This document shows positions 34,709 through 44,247 of a DNA stretch of 64,000 nucleotides, in pieces (within the stretch, counting starts at the first letter, position 1; every line of letters starts with the position of its first letter). Below the pieces are notes generated by a model. The model did not search any database. It saw only the letters and a program-made list of their open reading frames with translations, and had not been told where the DNA came from. A program made the translations under genes and the position numbers. Source of the DNA: Christensenella sp964438705 (lineage in GTDB: Bacteria; Bacillota; Clostridia; Christensenellales; Christensenellaceae); NCBI GenBank assembly GCA_964438705.1, contig CAYTKQ010000013.1, forward strand, positions 1 through 64,000. Direction: 5' to 3'.

Positions 34709-35791
34709 ATGAAGGAATTTTGGAGCGACAAGGCAAAAAGCCTTGCGCCTTATACGGCAGGCGAACAGCCGAAGGAACAACTCATCAAGCTCAACACCAA
34801 CGAGAACGCCTACCCGCCGAGCCCAAAGGTCTTAGAGGCGGTCATGCAGGCGGCGGAGCGGCTGCGGCTGTATCCTGACCCCAATGCCGACGCGCTGCGC
34901 GGGGCCATTGCCGCCTATCACAATGTGCAGCCGTCTCAGGTGTTTTGCGCAAACGGTTCGGATGAAGCGCTTGCGCTGTGCTTTGCCGCGTTTTTCGCGA
35001 ACGGGCCGGACGGCGGGGGCGGATGGTTCCCGAATGTCTCCCGCGCGTACGGCGTGAAGGTGCCCGACGTGACGTACAGCTTTTATCCCGTGTGGGCAAA
35101 GCTGTTTGACGTTTCCCTTGAGACCGTTCCGCTGCGTGACGACTACACGGTGGATGTGGAAAAAATGTGCCATGGGGCGGGCGTGGTGCTCGCAAACCCC
35201 AACGCGCCCACCGGCGTTGTTTTGCCGCTCCAGAGGCTGATCGAGATCATCGAGCACACGAACGGCGTGGCCCTCATCGACGAAGCCTACGCGCCTTTTT
35301 GCGGCACAAGCGCCATCCCGCTCATCAAGGATCACGAAAACGTCGCCGTGGTGCGCACCCTTTCCAAGGGCCACAGCCTCGCAGGGCTGCGCGTGGGTTA
35401 TGTGATCGCAAACGAGAACCTGATCGCCGCCCTCAACACGGTGAAGGACAGCTTCAACTCCTACCCGCTTGACGCGCTTGCGCAGGCGGGCGCAATAGCT
35501 GCCATCGAGGACGCGGCCTATTATGAAAAAACGGCGCTTCAGATCATCGACACGCGCATTGATTGCGTCGGCGAGCTTTGGAAGCTGGGCGTTTCCTGCC
35601 TCCCCTCCGAAGCGAATTTCCTGTTCGTGCGCTTCGCCGATGCGCCGGGCATGATGCGCGCGCTGCGTGAGCGCGGCATCCTTGTGCGCCACTTCGACGG
35701 CCCGCGCACCAAGGATTTCCTCCGCGTAACGATTGGTACGCGAGAGGAAATGGACGCGTTCCTTGCGGCGGTAAAGGAGGTTTTGCAATGA
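34709..35791 (+). CDS. HisC-family aminotransferase (histidinol-phosphate or aromatic)
   Basis: 360 residues of the PLP-dependent fold-type I class. LNTNENAYPPSP binds the substrate carboxylate. NGSDEAL holds the PLP phosphate, ANPNAPTGVVLP and DEAYAPF contact the ring, TLSKGHSLAGLRVGY holds the Schiff-base lysine and FLRVTIGT the carboxylate Arg. Between FFANGPDG and PDVTYSFYP there is an extra stretch of roughly 17 residues not seen in typical HisC. Because it overlaps tyrA by four bases, it may transaminate prephenate or phenylpyruvates rather than, or besides, histidinol phosphate (inference). Confidence 0.88.
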   Translation: MKEFWSDKAKSLAPYTAGEQPKEQLIKLNTNENAYPPSPKVLEAVMQAAERLRLYPDPNADALRGAIAAYHNVQPSQVFCANGSDEALALCFAAFFANGPDGGGGWFPNVSRAYGVKVPDVTYSFYPVWAKLFDVSLETVPLRDDYTVDVEKMCHGAGVVLANPNAPTGVVLPLQRLIEIIEHTNGVALIDEAYAPFCGTSAIPLIKDHENVAVVRTLSKGHSLAGLRVGYVIANENLIAALNTVKDSFNSYPLDALAQAGAIAAIEDAAYYEKTALQIIDTRIDCVGELWKLGVSCLPSEANFLFVRFADAPGMMRALRERGILVRHFDGPRTKDFLRVTIGTREEMDAFLAAVKEVLQ

Positions 35792-36615
35792 AGATCGGCG
35801 TTGTGGGGCTGGGGCTCATCGGCGGTTCCCTTGCCCGCGCATTCAAGCAGTTTACCCCGCATACGGTGTGCGGCTCAGACCAAAACCCCGGCGTGGTGAA
35901 GGCGGCGTACACCGCCGGCGCGATCGACTGCGATACGGATATATCGGGCTGTGACGTGATATTTGTGTGCCTGTATCCGCGCGACTGCGTTTCCTATATG
36001 CTGAACACAGAATTCAAACAAAACGCCGTGGTGACGGATATTTCCGGCGTGAAACGCTTCGTGGCAAACGAGGTGTCCGCCTCCCTTAAGGCACGCGGCG
36101 TGCGCTATGTGGGTTCGCACCCCATGGCCGGACGCGAGCTGAGCGGCTTTTTCAACAGCGACGCGGAGCTGTTTCGCGGGGCCAGCTTCATCATCACGGA
36201 GGACGAAACGACGGACACGGACGCGATCGATACGCTTTCCTCCCTCGCGAAAGAAATCGGCTGTGTGCGCGTCACCCGCTGTTCCGCAAAAAAACACGAC
36301 GAGGTCATTGCCTACACCTCCCAGCTTGCGCATGTTGTCTCCAACGCCTATGTGAAAAGTGAGGCGTCTCAGGAATTCAGCGGATTTTCCGCCGGAAGCT
36401 TCATGGACCTCACACGCGTCGCCAAGCTCAACCCCGCCATGTGGGCGGAATTGTTCATTGAGAATGGGGACGAGCTTTTAAAGGAGATCGACGAACTGCA
36501 AAAAAATGTGAGTGCGCTGCGCGATGCGATCGCTGCGCGGGACGAAGAGACGCTGCGCGCGCTCCTAAAGGACGGCAGCGACAAAAAAGAACGTTTGAAC
36601 GGAGAATATAAATGA
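35788..36615 (+). CDS. tyrA: Prephenate dehydrogenase
   Basis: 275 residues. Rossmann motif VGLGLIGGSLARAF at the N-terminus binds NAD(P). SDISGVK and the SHPMAGRELSGF motif (about 109-120) hold the catalytic His and the substrate-binding Arg. KKHDEVIAYTSQLAHVVS continues the helical dimer domain. It oxidatively decarboxylates prephenate to 4-hydroxyphenylpyruvate for tyrosine. There is no ACT or chorismate mutase domain, so feedback control is not built in. ATGA overlaps with genes on both sides (35788-35791 and 36612-36615) show a tight three-gene operon. Confidence 0.92.
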   Translation: MKIGVVGLGLIGGSLARAFKQFTPHTVCGSDQNPGVVKAAYTAGAIDCDTDISGCDVIFVCLYPRDCVSYMLNTEFKQNAVVTDISGVKRFVANEVSASLKARGVRYVGSHPMAGRELSGFFNSDAELFRGASFIITEDETTDTDAIDTLSSLAKEIGCVRVTRCSAKKHDEVIAYTSQLAHVVSNAYVKSEASQEFSGFSAGSFMDLTRVAKLNPAMWAELFIENGDELLKEIDELQKNVSALRDAIAARDEETLRALLKDGSDKKERLNGEYK

Positions 36616-37922
36616 AAAAAATGATATTGGCCCTGATATTAGCCGCCGCTCTCTTCTTTGCGGCGTGCGCGCCTGTGCAGCAAGCTGGTTTCGACGGCGA
36701 AGCCCTGCAAGCCGCAAGCAAGGAATATACGCAAAACATGATCGACGGGGATTTTGAGGCCGTTGCAAAACATGTCGCACCGTCAATGTCCGCGCAGCTC
36801 AGCGCCGACGTGCTGAAAAAGGGCTGGGATGAAACGGTCGCCCCGCTCGGCGAATTTGAAAAGATCACGCGCGTGGATTTTTCATCGAACGGCAATGCTG
36901 CCTTTGCTGTCGCAGTCTGCAATTATGCGCATAAGGCGATCACGGTGCAATATACCTACAACCCGCAGGGCGAGATCACCGGCCTGTGGATCACTTATGC
37001 GCCCAAGGTTGTTGAAGCGGAAAACACGGATGCGTACACGGAAGCAGACGTGCGCATCGGCACCAATCAGCCGCTTTCCGGCATCCTTACCCTTCCGCGC
37101 GATGTGGAAAATCCGCCCGTGGTGGTGATGGTCCATGGTTCGGGCGCGCAGGATATGAACGAAACGGTGGGCACGGCGGGGAACAAACCTTTTGCGGAGA
37201 TCGCGCATGGGCTTGCGGAGCGGGGCATCGCCTCCCTGCGCTACAACAAGCGCACCGCGCAGTATCCAAACGAACCGGCAGACCCAAAAAATCTCACCAT
37301 CCAGTATGAGGTGCTCGACGACGCGGCGGCGGCTGTGGCGCTGCTTAAGGAGACGCAGGGCGTGGACGCATCGCGCATCTACGTCTTGGGCCACAGCTTT
37401 GGCGGCATGCTCGCGCCCAAAATCGCGCAGGACGGCGATCTTGCGGGGCTCATCTCACTTGCGGGCTCGCCGCGCAGCCTGCTCGATATCATGCTCGATC
37501 AGAACGAAGCGGCGGTGGCCGCCGGAATGGGCACGGAGCAAGACCTTGAACAGGCAAAAACGATGATCGATCAAGCGCGCAATGCCAAGCAGGGCGACCT
37601 CTCCGTAATGCTTGGCGCAACGGGCAATTATTGGTATACCCTAAACCAAATCGATACACCCGCCATCGCTTTGTCTCTTGATATGCCCATGCTGTTTTTG
37701 CAGGGAGAAGCGGATTTTCAGGTGTCGCCCGAACAGGATTTTGGCGCGTGGCAGGCCCTGTTTGCAGGCAAGCAGAATGCCACCTTCCTTTCCTATCCCG
37801 GCCTTTCGCACTTTTTCACCCCCGCCGGCCCCACGAACACGGCAGCGGATTATGATGCGCCGTTTGCTGTGGATACGCAGGTCGTTGCGGATATTGCAGA
37901 ATGGATCGATGCACATTCGTAA
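36612..37922 (+). CDS. Secreted alpha/beta-hydrolase lipoprotein with DUF3887-like N-domain
   Basis: 436 residues. A lipoprotein signal ends AACAP (Cys at about 19). A domain of about 100 residues follows (EALQAASKEYTQNMIDGDFE, then VAVCNYAHKAITVQYTY), like the DUF3887 accessory domain. The hydrolase part has the oxyanion loop VMVHGSGAQD, nucleophile elbow GHSFGG (about 258), an acid region MLFLQGEADFQV and a His at PGLSHFF. It is an extracellular esterase or peptidase-like enzyme on the membrane surface. It overlaps tyrA by four bases although no metabolic link is evident. Confidence 0.85.
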   Translation: MKKMILALILAAALFFAACAPVQQAGFDGEALQAASKEYTQNMIDGDFEAVAKHVAPSMSAQLSADVLKKGWDETVAPLGEFEKITRVDFSSNGNAAFAVAVCNYAHKAITVQYTYNPQGEITGLWITYAPKVVEAENTDAYTEADVRIGTNQPLSGILTLPRDVENPPVVVMVHGSGAQDMNETVGTAGNKPFAEIAHGLAERGIASLRYNKRTAQYPNEPADPKNLTIQYEVLDDAAAAVALLKETQGVDASRIYVLGHSFGGMLAPKIAQDGDLAGLISLAGSPRSLLDIMLDQNEAAVAAGMGTEQDLEQAKTMIDQARNAKQGDLSVMLGATGNYWYTLNQIDTPAIALSLDMPMLFLQGEADFQVSPEQDFGAWQALFAGKQNATFLSYPGLSHFFTPAGPTNTAADYDAPFAVDTQVVADIAEWIDAHS

Positions 37923-37984
37923 AAAAAAATCGGCTTTCGTTACCACTGTATATATCGAATTTCTTTTGATATTGCGGGTTTCGA

Positions 37985-38013
37985 TTGATATGTAATCTCT
38001 TTTCAAGTATAAT
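37985..38013 (+). promoter_or_regulatory. Promoter of the diguanylate cyclase gene
   Basis: TTGATA and perfect TATAAT with a 17-base spacer, 40 bases before the start codon. Confidence 0.88.
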
Positions 38014-38052
38014 AAAATCATTGCACACAAATGAAACGGAGGCACGCACAGC

Positions 38053-39684
38053 ATGACGGAACAAAAGACCAATAAAGTACGCATTGTGCTGGCCTTGGCA
38101 GTACTGCTGTGCATCGTCTTGGTTCTGATCTATGGCGGCAGCGCCCCCTATCCTTCCTACAGCGGGACAGACGGGGCGCAAAGCGCGTTTGATTCCAACT
38201 GGACGTTTACTGCAAACGGCGAAACCAAAACGCAGAGGCTGCCGATCACCGTACATCCTGGGGATGGGAGCGGTATTCTATTTGAAAACAGCATTCCCGC
38301 AGAACGTGAGGCGGACGCGGCACTGTGCGTCAATTTTTATAACGCTCCTTTTATCGTCTATTTTAACAAAGAGCAAATTTATTCCTACGGGCTCGATGCG
38401 GCTGCGGCAGGATACAAAAGTGTGGGAAACGGCTTCCACGTGATCCCTCTGCCCGTGGGCGGCGGCACGGTGCGTATCGAGATTCCCCCCGCGTTGGATT
38501 CTCCGAATACGATTTTTTCCTCAGCATACCTCATGCCCGGCGTTGCATTTCTGGATATGTTTGTGCAAAACAACATTCTGACGATCATTGCCGCCATGAT
38601 CCTTTTCTCTATTTTCATCTATATTCTGGTGGCCCGGCATGCGCATTCCACAGAGGGCAGCGTATTTTCTCTTTCGTTTCTTTGCATATGCGCGGCACTC
38701 TGGATCGTCACACGTTCGGGCCTTCTCCAATTTTTTACACGCAATCTGATCCTGATTGATGCGCTTGATTTTCTGTTGTTTCTGCTTTTGCCCATCGCTG
38801 TGCTGCAGTTTGTGCAGCATCGCCTGCGCCTTAAGGACCGCAAACTTGTTTTTTGCTCTGCGTTGAGTGTCGGCTTTTTGATTGTTTCTTCCGTGCTCCA
38901 TGTGCTGCGCATCGTGGATTTCACGCAATCTTTGTTTGTGTTCCACATGATCCTGGTTTTGGATTTCATTTGCATTTTGCTCAGCGTATTTCGCACCAAA
39001 GGGCGGCAGGATCTTCGCTTAAACGTACTGCGCACCGGCGTAGTTTTTCTTGTGAGCGGTGCGTTTATCGAGCTTCTTTCCTATTATTTGATCTCTTTTG
39101 ATTTTTTGCAGCTTTCTCTGCTTGAAATTTCCATGCTCGTCTTTACAGTCTGCATGCTCTATGTGTGGAGCGGAGAGACACGCCACATCGTAGAGCAGCT
39201 ATCCCGACAGGCGGTATTTCACAAAATGGCGTATACCGATGAACTGACCGGCCTTCTCAATCGTGCCGCGTTTGAGCGGGATACGGAGGATCTGCACTAT
39301 CGCGAGAATAAACCCCTTTATCTATTCATGATCGACCTCAACGAACTGAAAAAGATCAATGATACGCAGGGACATGAAGCGGGCGACATATTTATCCGGA
39401 ACAGTACGGAAGCGCTTAGGCAAGCCGTAGGGGAAAAGGGCAGCCTGTTCCGCTTTGGCGGGGATGAATTCATCATCCTGCTGCCCGGCGGCGATTTGGA
39501 GGCCGCTGCGCTCTACCGCGATTTACAGCCCTACATGTGCCCGAACGACGGATCGCTGCGCCCCAGTCTTTCGGTCGGATATGCGGCGTTCGACCCGTCC
39601 GACATAAGCATCCGCTCTGTGCTTCGGCGTGCGGATAAGCGCATGTACCGATTTAAAAGCAAAATGCATGAGGCGAATCATTAA
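38053..39684 (+). CDS. Membrane-bound diguanylate cyclase with extracellular sensor
   Basis: 543 residues. A first helix (about 11-30) is followed by an outside beta-rich domain to about 170 (7TMR-DISM-like), then about seven or eight helices (175-375), and a C-terminal GGDEF domain (about 385-543). The active site FRFGGDEFIILLPGG is canonical, and DLNELKKINDTQGHEAGD carries the metal-binding Asp. The RxxD inhibitory site normally just before it is absent (EKGS there), so product inhibition by c-di-GMP is unlikely. It makes c-di-GMP in response to an external signal. GGAGG upstream of the ATG. Confidence 0.9.
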   Translation: MTEQKTNKVRIVLALAVLLCIVLVLIYGGSAPYPSYSGTDGAQSAFDSNWTFTANGETKTQRLPITVHPGDGSGILFENSIPAEREADAALCVNFYNAPFIVYFNKEQIYSYGLDAAAAGYKSVGNGFHVIPLPVGGGTVRIEIPPALDSPNTIFSSAYLMPGVAFLDMFVQNNILTIIAAMILFSIFIYILVARHAHSTEGSVFSLSFLCICAALWIVTRSGLLQFFTRNLILIDALDFLLFLLLPIAVLQFVQHRLRLKDRKLVFCSALSVGFLIVSSVLHVLRIVDFTQSLFVFHMILVLDFICILLSVFRTKGRQDLRLNVLRTGVVFLVSGAFIELLSYYLISFDFLQLSLLEISMLVFTVCMLYVWSGETRHIVEQLSRQAVFHKMAYTDELTGLLNRAAFERDTEDLHYRENKPLYLFMIDLNELKKINDTQGHEAGDIFIRNSTEALRQAVGEKGSLFRFGGDEFIILLPGGDLEAAALYRDLQPYMCPNDGSLRPSLSVGYAAFDPSDISIRSVLRRADKRMYRFKSKMHEANH

Positions 39685-39710
39685 GCCGACTGCACCATAA
39701 ATATCCAAAC

Positions 39711-39740
39711 AAAAAAACAGGTTCTCGCCTGTTTTTTTGT
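39711..39740. terminator. Bidirectional terminator between the cyclase gene and fucI
   Basis: AAAAACAGG and CCTGTTTTT arms enclose TTCTCG. T-runs on both strands serve the converging genes. Confidence 0.9.
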
Positions 39741-39764
39741 TTCACTTATTATAAGGAATATTTT

Positions 39765-41522
39765 TTATTTATACATCGGCCCGTAGGTCTCGCACGCGCG
39801 GTAATCCGCGCCTTCCCTGTCCTGTGTGCCGAACGCGTTCCACGCGGCCGGGCGGAACAGACGCTCGTCGCTTACGTTGTGCATACTCACCGGAATGCGC
39901 AGCATGCTCGCCAGCGTGATCAGGTCCGCGCCCACATGCCCGTACACCGACGCCCCGTGGTTCGCTCCCCAGTTTGCCATCACCGAATACACGTCCGTAA
40001 ACGCGCCCTCACCCGTCAGCACAGGCGCAAACCATGTGCACGGCCAGCCCGGATCGGTTCTGTCCCAAAGGATCTTGTTCACATCCTCCGGAAGCTCCAC
40101 CGTGTAACCCTCCGCGATTTGCAGCACCGGCCCGAGGCCCTTCACGAGGTTTAACCTCGCCATGGTGATGGGCATGCCGCCCTTTGTCTTGAAGGTTGAG
40201 CTGAAACCGCCTCCACGGAAATAGCCGAGGTTTCCGGGCGTCCACTTTGTCGCATCGAGGCACTTCTGCGCCTCCGCCTCGCTGATCTCCCAGTAAGGCT
40301 TCATTGCCGGTTTTCCGTCCTTCATCTGCTCGCCCGTGCCGTCGAGGCTCGACGCGCCCGAGTTGATCAGGTGGATGATGCCGTGCTGCGCATAGCCGGT
40401 CAGCTCCTTGCCCGTCACGCGCTTCACTGCCTCCGGACTCCAGTACGTCCGCACGTCAGAGAAGATCGCCGCCGTGTTCGTCACCAGATGCCCAAACAGC
40501 ATCGCCACGCCGTTTAAGCAGTCGTTCTCCGTCGCCACCACCAACGGCTTGCGAATGCCGTTCCAGTCGTAGCTCGAGCACAGGATCGACTCCATGAAGT
40601 CGCCGTTCGGCATGAAGTCCGTCCACTGACGCTGACCCTGGAACCCCGCCGCGATCGCGTTGTTTCCGTTGCCTTCCTCGTTCCAGCCCGCCTTCTTCAC
40701 GTTCTCGTTCCCGAGCATCATATCCCGCACGATCATCGCCATCTTCACGCAATATTCCCACTCCGCGTCGTGCTTTTCCTTGCCCGTGCCGTTCTCGCCG
40801 TTGTAGATGTCGTCGTTTTCCTTGCAGTTCTCGCGCACCCACTTGATCGCGCGCTCGTATTCTTCCTTGTCGTAGATCTCATTCTCCACGCGCCGGATGA
40901 TTTCGCTCATGTCCTTGTATTCGCACCGCATCCCCAGATATTCCTCGAAGAAATCCGGGTTCACCATGCTCCCCGCGATGCCCATCGCCACATTGCCGAC
41001 AGACAGGTACGATTTTCCCTTCATTTCGCCTACGGCGACCGCCGCGCGCGCAAACCGCAGGATCTTTTCCGCCACGTCCTCCGGGATGTTTTCGTCCGTC
41101 GCGTCCTGCACGTCATGCCCGTAGATCGAGAACGCCGGTATGCCCTTTTGCGCGTGTGCCGCAAGCACCGCCGCCAGATACACCGCGCCCGGACGCTCCG
41201 TCGCGTTCAGACCCCAGATCGCCTTGGGCGTCGACGGGTCCATGTCCATCGTTTCGCTGCCATAGCACCAGCACGGCGTCACCGTCAGCGTCGCGCACAC
41301 GCCTTCCTTTTCAAACTTTTCACGGCACTTCGCCGCTTCCGCAAATCCGCCGATCGTGCCGTCTGCGATCACGCACTCCACAGCGTTTCCGTCTTCGTCA
41401 TATACATTCTCGCCGATCAGCTTCGCCGCCGCGCGCGCCATGCGCATCGTCTGATCCTCCAGGCTTTCCCTGATCCCTTTTTCACGGCCGTCGATCGTCG
41501 GCCTGATCCCGATTTTTACCAT
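39765..41522 (-). CDS. fucI: L-fucose isomerase
   Basis: 585 residues, the expected FucI length, with KIGIRPTIDGR at the N-terminus. The catalytic segments are VATENDCLNGVAMLFGHLV (Glu that binds Mn2+), the downstream FSDVRTYW region (Asp) and GANHGASVYGHVGADLITLA (His). It interconverts L-fucose and L-fuculose and also accepts D-arabinose and related sugars. Start ATG at 41522 with AAGGAG 10 bases upstream. It is the last gene of the UroD-mutarotase-fucI operon; fuculokinase and fuculose-phosphate aldolase are not here. Confidence 0.93.
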   Translation of the reverse strand: MVKIGIRPTIDGREKGIRESLEDQTMRMARAAAKLIGENVYDEDGNAVECVIADGTIGGFAEAAKCREKFEKEGVCATLTVTPCWCYGSETMDMDPSTPKAIWGLNATERPGAVYLAAVLAAHAQKGIPAFSIYGHDVQDATDENIPEDVAEKILRFARAAVAVGEMKGKSYLSVGNVAMGIAGSMVNPDFFEEYLGMRCEYKDMSEIIRRVENEIYDKEEYERAIKWVRENCKENDDIYNGENGTGKEKHDAEWEYCVKMAMIVRDMMLGNENVKKAGWNEEGNGNNAIAAGFQGQRQWTDFMPNGDFMESILCSSYDWNGIRKPLVVATENDCLNGVAMLFGHLVTNTAAIFSDVRTYWSPEAVKRVTGKELTGYAQHGIIHLINSGASSLDGTGEQMKDGKPAMKPYWEISEAEAQKCLDATKWTPGNLGYFRGGGFSSTFKTKGGMPITMARLNLVKGLGPVLQIAEGYTVELPEDVNKILWDRTDPGWPCTWFAPVLTGEGAFTDVYSVMANWGANHGASVYGHVGADLITLASMLRIPVSMHNVSDERLFRPAAWNAFGTQDREGADYRACETYGPMYK

Positions 41523-41548
41523 TTCACACACACTCCTTTTTGTTTTGT

Positions 41549-41872
41549 TCAATCCAGATGGAAGACCTCTTCCATCTCTGCCCAAAGCTCACCTTCCTTC
41601 GCCGAATCCACCGGCTGCTGGCACGGATTGCACTCCGCCCACCACCGCTGTGTTTCAGCGTCCTCCGCCATTTTGGCCATGTCTGCTTCATAATCGGGAC
41701 CTATATATTCATAGTAGGAATAAAGGTACCCATCGCGCAGATAGATCGAATAATTTCTGATGTTGCACTTTTTGATCATGTCCAGCACACCCGGCCACGG
41801 ATTTGCGTGCAGCTCCTTGTAGTATGCCTCTTTTTCCGGGCGCACCTTCAACACCTGTCCATACCGCTTCAT
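41549..41872 (-). CDS. L-rhamnose mutarotase-family protein (RhaM/FucU-like role)
   Basis: 107 residues, close to the RhaM length. KRYGQVLKVRPEKEAYYKEL and HANPWPGVLDMIKK place the catalytic His, and NIRNYSIYLRDGYLYSYYEY holds the substrate-binding Tyr and Tyr/Trp residues. The family interconverts alpha and beta anomers of L-rhamnose, and relatives act on L-fucose. Adjacent fucI (26 bases downstream) suggests it feeds the correct anomer to the isomerase. GGGAGG precedes the ATG at 41872. Confidence 0.88.
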   Translation of the reverse strand: MKRYGQVLKVRPEKEAYYKELHANPWPGVLDMIKKCNIRNYSIYLRDGYLYSYYEYIGPDYEADMAKMAEDAETQRWWAECNPCQQPVDSAKEGELWAEMEEVFHLD

Positions 41873-41890
41873 TTGAATCCCTCCCATTTT

Positions 41891-42925
41891 TCAAACTTCC
41901 TTTGCCGCCTCAAACAGCGCTTCGATGTTCTCCGGCTTCACATCGGGCATGATGGCCTCGTGGCTCGGCGAGAGCACCAGACCCGTCGGGAAAAGGCTGC
42001 GCAGCTCGCGCACCTTGCTTTTGATGTCCTCCGGGCTGCCGTTCACGAGAAGGTCCTGCGTGTCTACGCCGCCGCAAAACGCGCCCATATCGCCAAAGTC
42101 ACGCTTGATGCGGTCGGGCTGCATGCCCTCCGCAAGCGCCTGAATGGGGTGCACCACGTCAACGCCCGCCTCAAACAAATCGGGAATGATCTCGCTGATG
42201 GCGCCGCACGAATGGTAGATGACCTTGAGGCCATATTCCTTCGCCTGCGCAACGAGCCGCTTCGCGCCGGGGATGATGAAATCGCGCACCATCTGGGGCG
42301 AAAGCATGAGGCTGCGCTGGCTGCCCATGTCGTTGCCGATCAATACGGCGTGCATTCTGCCCTTTGCCGCCTTGTAAAATATTTCGTTAGCCTTTAAATA
42401 GAATTGCACGATCTTTTCATCCACCGCGCGGTAGAGATCGGGATTCGCGATCATGTTCATCATCGCGTTTTCCATGCCGAACGCCGCGCAGGTGTCCTGA
42501 AAATGCGCCGACCACGCCATACCCAAAATCGCCTTGTCTTTAGGTACATTCTGGAACAAATTTTCGCACGCGTCAAGTGAAATATATTTTCCCGGGTCCG
42601 GCCAGTCGAATTTCTCCGCGTCAGCCGGATCTTCGCTCTTTGCAAAGCACCCTTCCTCGGTGAGGGTACGCTCGTGCGAATCCACCTCGCCGCTCTGCGC
42701 AAAATCAAACGCCGCATAGATCGCGTTCGCCACGGGCGATTCATATGGGATCTCCACCGGATATACGTCGTCGTCGATCACTGCTTTTAAGCCCGCAACA
42801 TCGCTTACTTTGAAATAATCGAACAGGATAGGCAGTGTCTTTGTATCCGGCATGCCGAGCCACGACGCGGGATGATCCACCGGCTGCTTTTCCACAGTCT
42901 TTATAAATCTTTCAATACAATTCAT
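41891..42925 (-). CDS. UroD-fold methyltransferase-like protein A
   Basis: 344 residues of the uroporphyrinogen decarboxylase/MtaA superfamily. VIYHSCGAISEIIPDLFEAG holds a His and a Cys (HSCG), the zinc site used by corrinoid methyltransferases to activate a thiol. The third zinc Cys of MtaA (in its SPGCG motif) is replaced by His in LSPSHEAIMP. The Arg cluster needed to bind porphyrin carboxylates is not evident near the N-terminus, so true heme-pathway function is unlikely. Start ATG at 42925 with AAGGAGG. Ten bases separate it from protein B. Confidence 0.82.
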   Translation of the reverse strand: MNCIERFIKTVEKQPVDHPASWLGMPDTKTLPILFDYFKVSDVAGLKAVIDDDVYPVEIPYESPVANAIYAAFDFAQSGEVDSHERTLTEEGCFAKSEDPADAEKFDWPDPGKYISLDACENLFQNVPKDKAILGMAWSAHFQDTCAAFGMENAMMNMIANPDLYRAVDEKIVQFYLKANEIFYKAAKGRMHAVLIGNDMGSQRSLMLSPQMVRDFIIPGAKRLVAQAKEYGLKVIYHSCGAISEIIPDLFEAGVDVVHPIQALAEGMQPDRIKRDFGDMGAFCGGVDTQDLLVNGSPEDIKSKVRELRSLFPTGLVLSPSHEAIMPDVKPENIEALFEAAKEV

Positions 42926-42935
42926 CGTTTCCTCC

Positions 42936-44237
42936 TTAGTGCGCGTAATCCTGCGCAACGCGCATCGCGATCTTTTCCCACTCCCACAGATTCTGCGGTT
43001 TATAGTTGACAGTCGAAATATCCTTCATAATGATCTCCACGTGTCCGTCCTTCGCCGCGTCCATAAATTCTCTGAGCTGCCGCTCCGCTTCTTTCGCGTC
43101 GAACACCGCCTCCGCAAAGATCGCCGGATTCGGCTTGCGGCTCATCGCGTAATCCGCGCCGATCTCGTTCACCACTTTTTTTATGTCGCACCACGCGGAA
43201 ACGGATATCTTACGCAGGTTTGGAATGCGGCGCATGATGTCCATCTTATCGTGCAGCGGCTCGCAGCAGCCATAGTAGGTAAGGCCGAAGCGCTTGAGCC
43301 AGCGCATATCGTGCTCCACCGCAAATTCCCAGTGCATTTCCGGTGATACGCTCGAGAATATCTGCGCGTTTGCGCATCCCCACATGTTGTGCGGGTGGAT
43401 GTGCGCCGCGTCGTACGGCGTGCCGGGCAAGTCGGACACGTAGCCGTATCCGCCTGAGCCGATGCGCGTGTTGTTGCAGTCAAGCGAAAGCAGGTTGAGC
43501 GCGTCGAGCTGATCGAGCTCGCTCATCCACGCGTCCACCATGCGTTCATAGGCCGCGTGCACCATCTCCGGGCGCATCACGAGATCCATCATCGCCTCAG
43601 AGATTCCCCACCACCTGATGAGGAAATCCCACGGCGTATACCAAATGTGCGTCTGTCCCACCTTTTTTACGTCGATTACGCCGTCGAACACGTCCTTCAT
43701 GGCTTCGTAACGGTATTGCGTCGCCTTTTCCATGTAGGTGATCTTGGGAAGCGCGATCTTTTCGATGTCCTCCGGCTCTTTGATCTGTATCTTAAAATGC
43801 CGCGAATAGATTTCGTTTTCCGCATCCGTGTGTGCGGTCTCCACATCCTCTAAAATGCCAAAATCTGTGCTGTGGAACACCTTCGGGCATTCGATGTAAT
43901 CATTCACCACCATGTCGCCCGGCATGTGCACGCTCTGATAGATCGTGCGCCGCAGGGTTTGCTCCAATTCCCGCGCCCATTCATGCTCGCAGCGCAGGGT
44001 AAGCTCGTCGTCCACGTTCATCTCATGCCATGGTATCTCGTTGATCCACACGACCGGCCGCTTGGAATCCAGATCGTTGAGCGCGCGCCACAGCGCGGGC
44101 TTTTCTGATCGTCTGTCCCGCGCGCCGATCTCCGCGATCTGCGCACCGAGGCCCTTTAAGATGTCCTTATCACTTTGCTTTAAATGAATTTCCTCTTCCA
44201 CCGGTATCGGCGTGATGTGGCTTGGGTCATGCAGCAT
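42936..44237 (-). CDS. UroD-fold protein B (divergent, longer paralogue)
   Basis: 433 residues. Overall UroD-like barrel, but the central site reads LTYYGCCEPLHDKMDIMRRI, a Cys-Cys-x3-His pattern instead of HSCG. SVSAWCDIKKVVNEIGADYA and SRKPNPAIFAEAVFD follow. Strings such as WWGISEAMMDLVMRPEMVHA align with the other two paralogues. A zinc-thiolate role is possible but the ligand set differs, so it may have another substrate or partner from A and C. Start ATG at 44237 after GGAGGG; ten bases after the stop of C. Function not known for this subfamily. Confidence 0.75.
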   Translation of the reverse strand: MLHDPSHITPIPVEEEIHLKQSDKDILKGLGAQIAEIGARDRRSEKPALWRALNDLDSKRPVVWINEIPWHEMNVDDELTLRCEHEWARELEQTLRRTIYQSVHMPGDMVVNDYIECPKVFHSTDFGILEDVETAHTDAENEIYSRHFKIQIKEPEDIEKIALPKITYMEKATQYRYEAMKDVFDGVIDVKKVGQTHIWYTPWDFLIRWWGISEAMMDLVMRPEMVHAAYERMVDAWMSELDQLDALNLLSLDCNNTRIGSGGYGYVSDLPGTPYDAAHIHPHNMWGCANAQIFSSVSPEMHWEFAVEHDMRWLKRFGLTYYGCCEPLHDKMDIMRRIPNLRKISVSAWCDIKKVVNEIGADYAMSRKPNPAIFAEAVFDAKEAERQLREFMDAAKDGHVEIIMKDISTVNYKPQNLWEWEKIAMRVAQDYAH

Positions 44238-44247
44238 AGCGCCCTCC

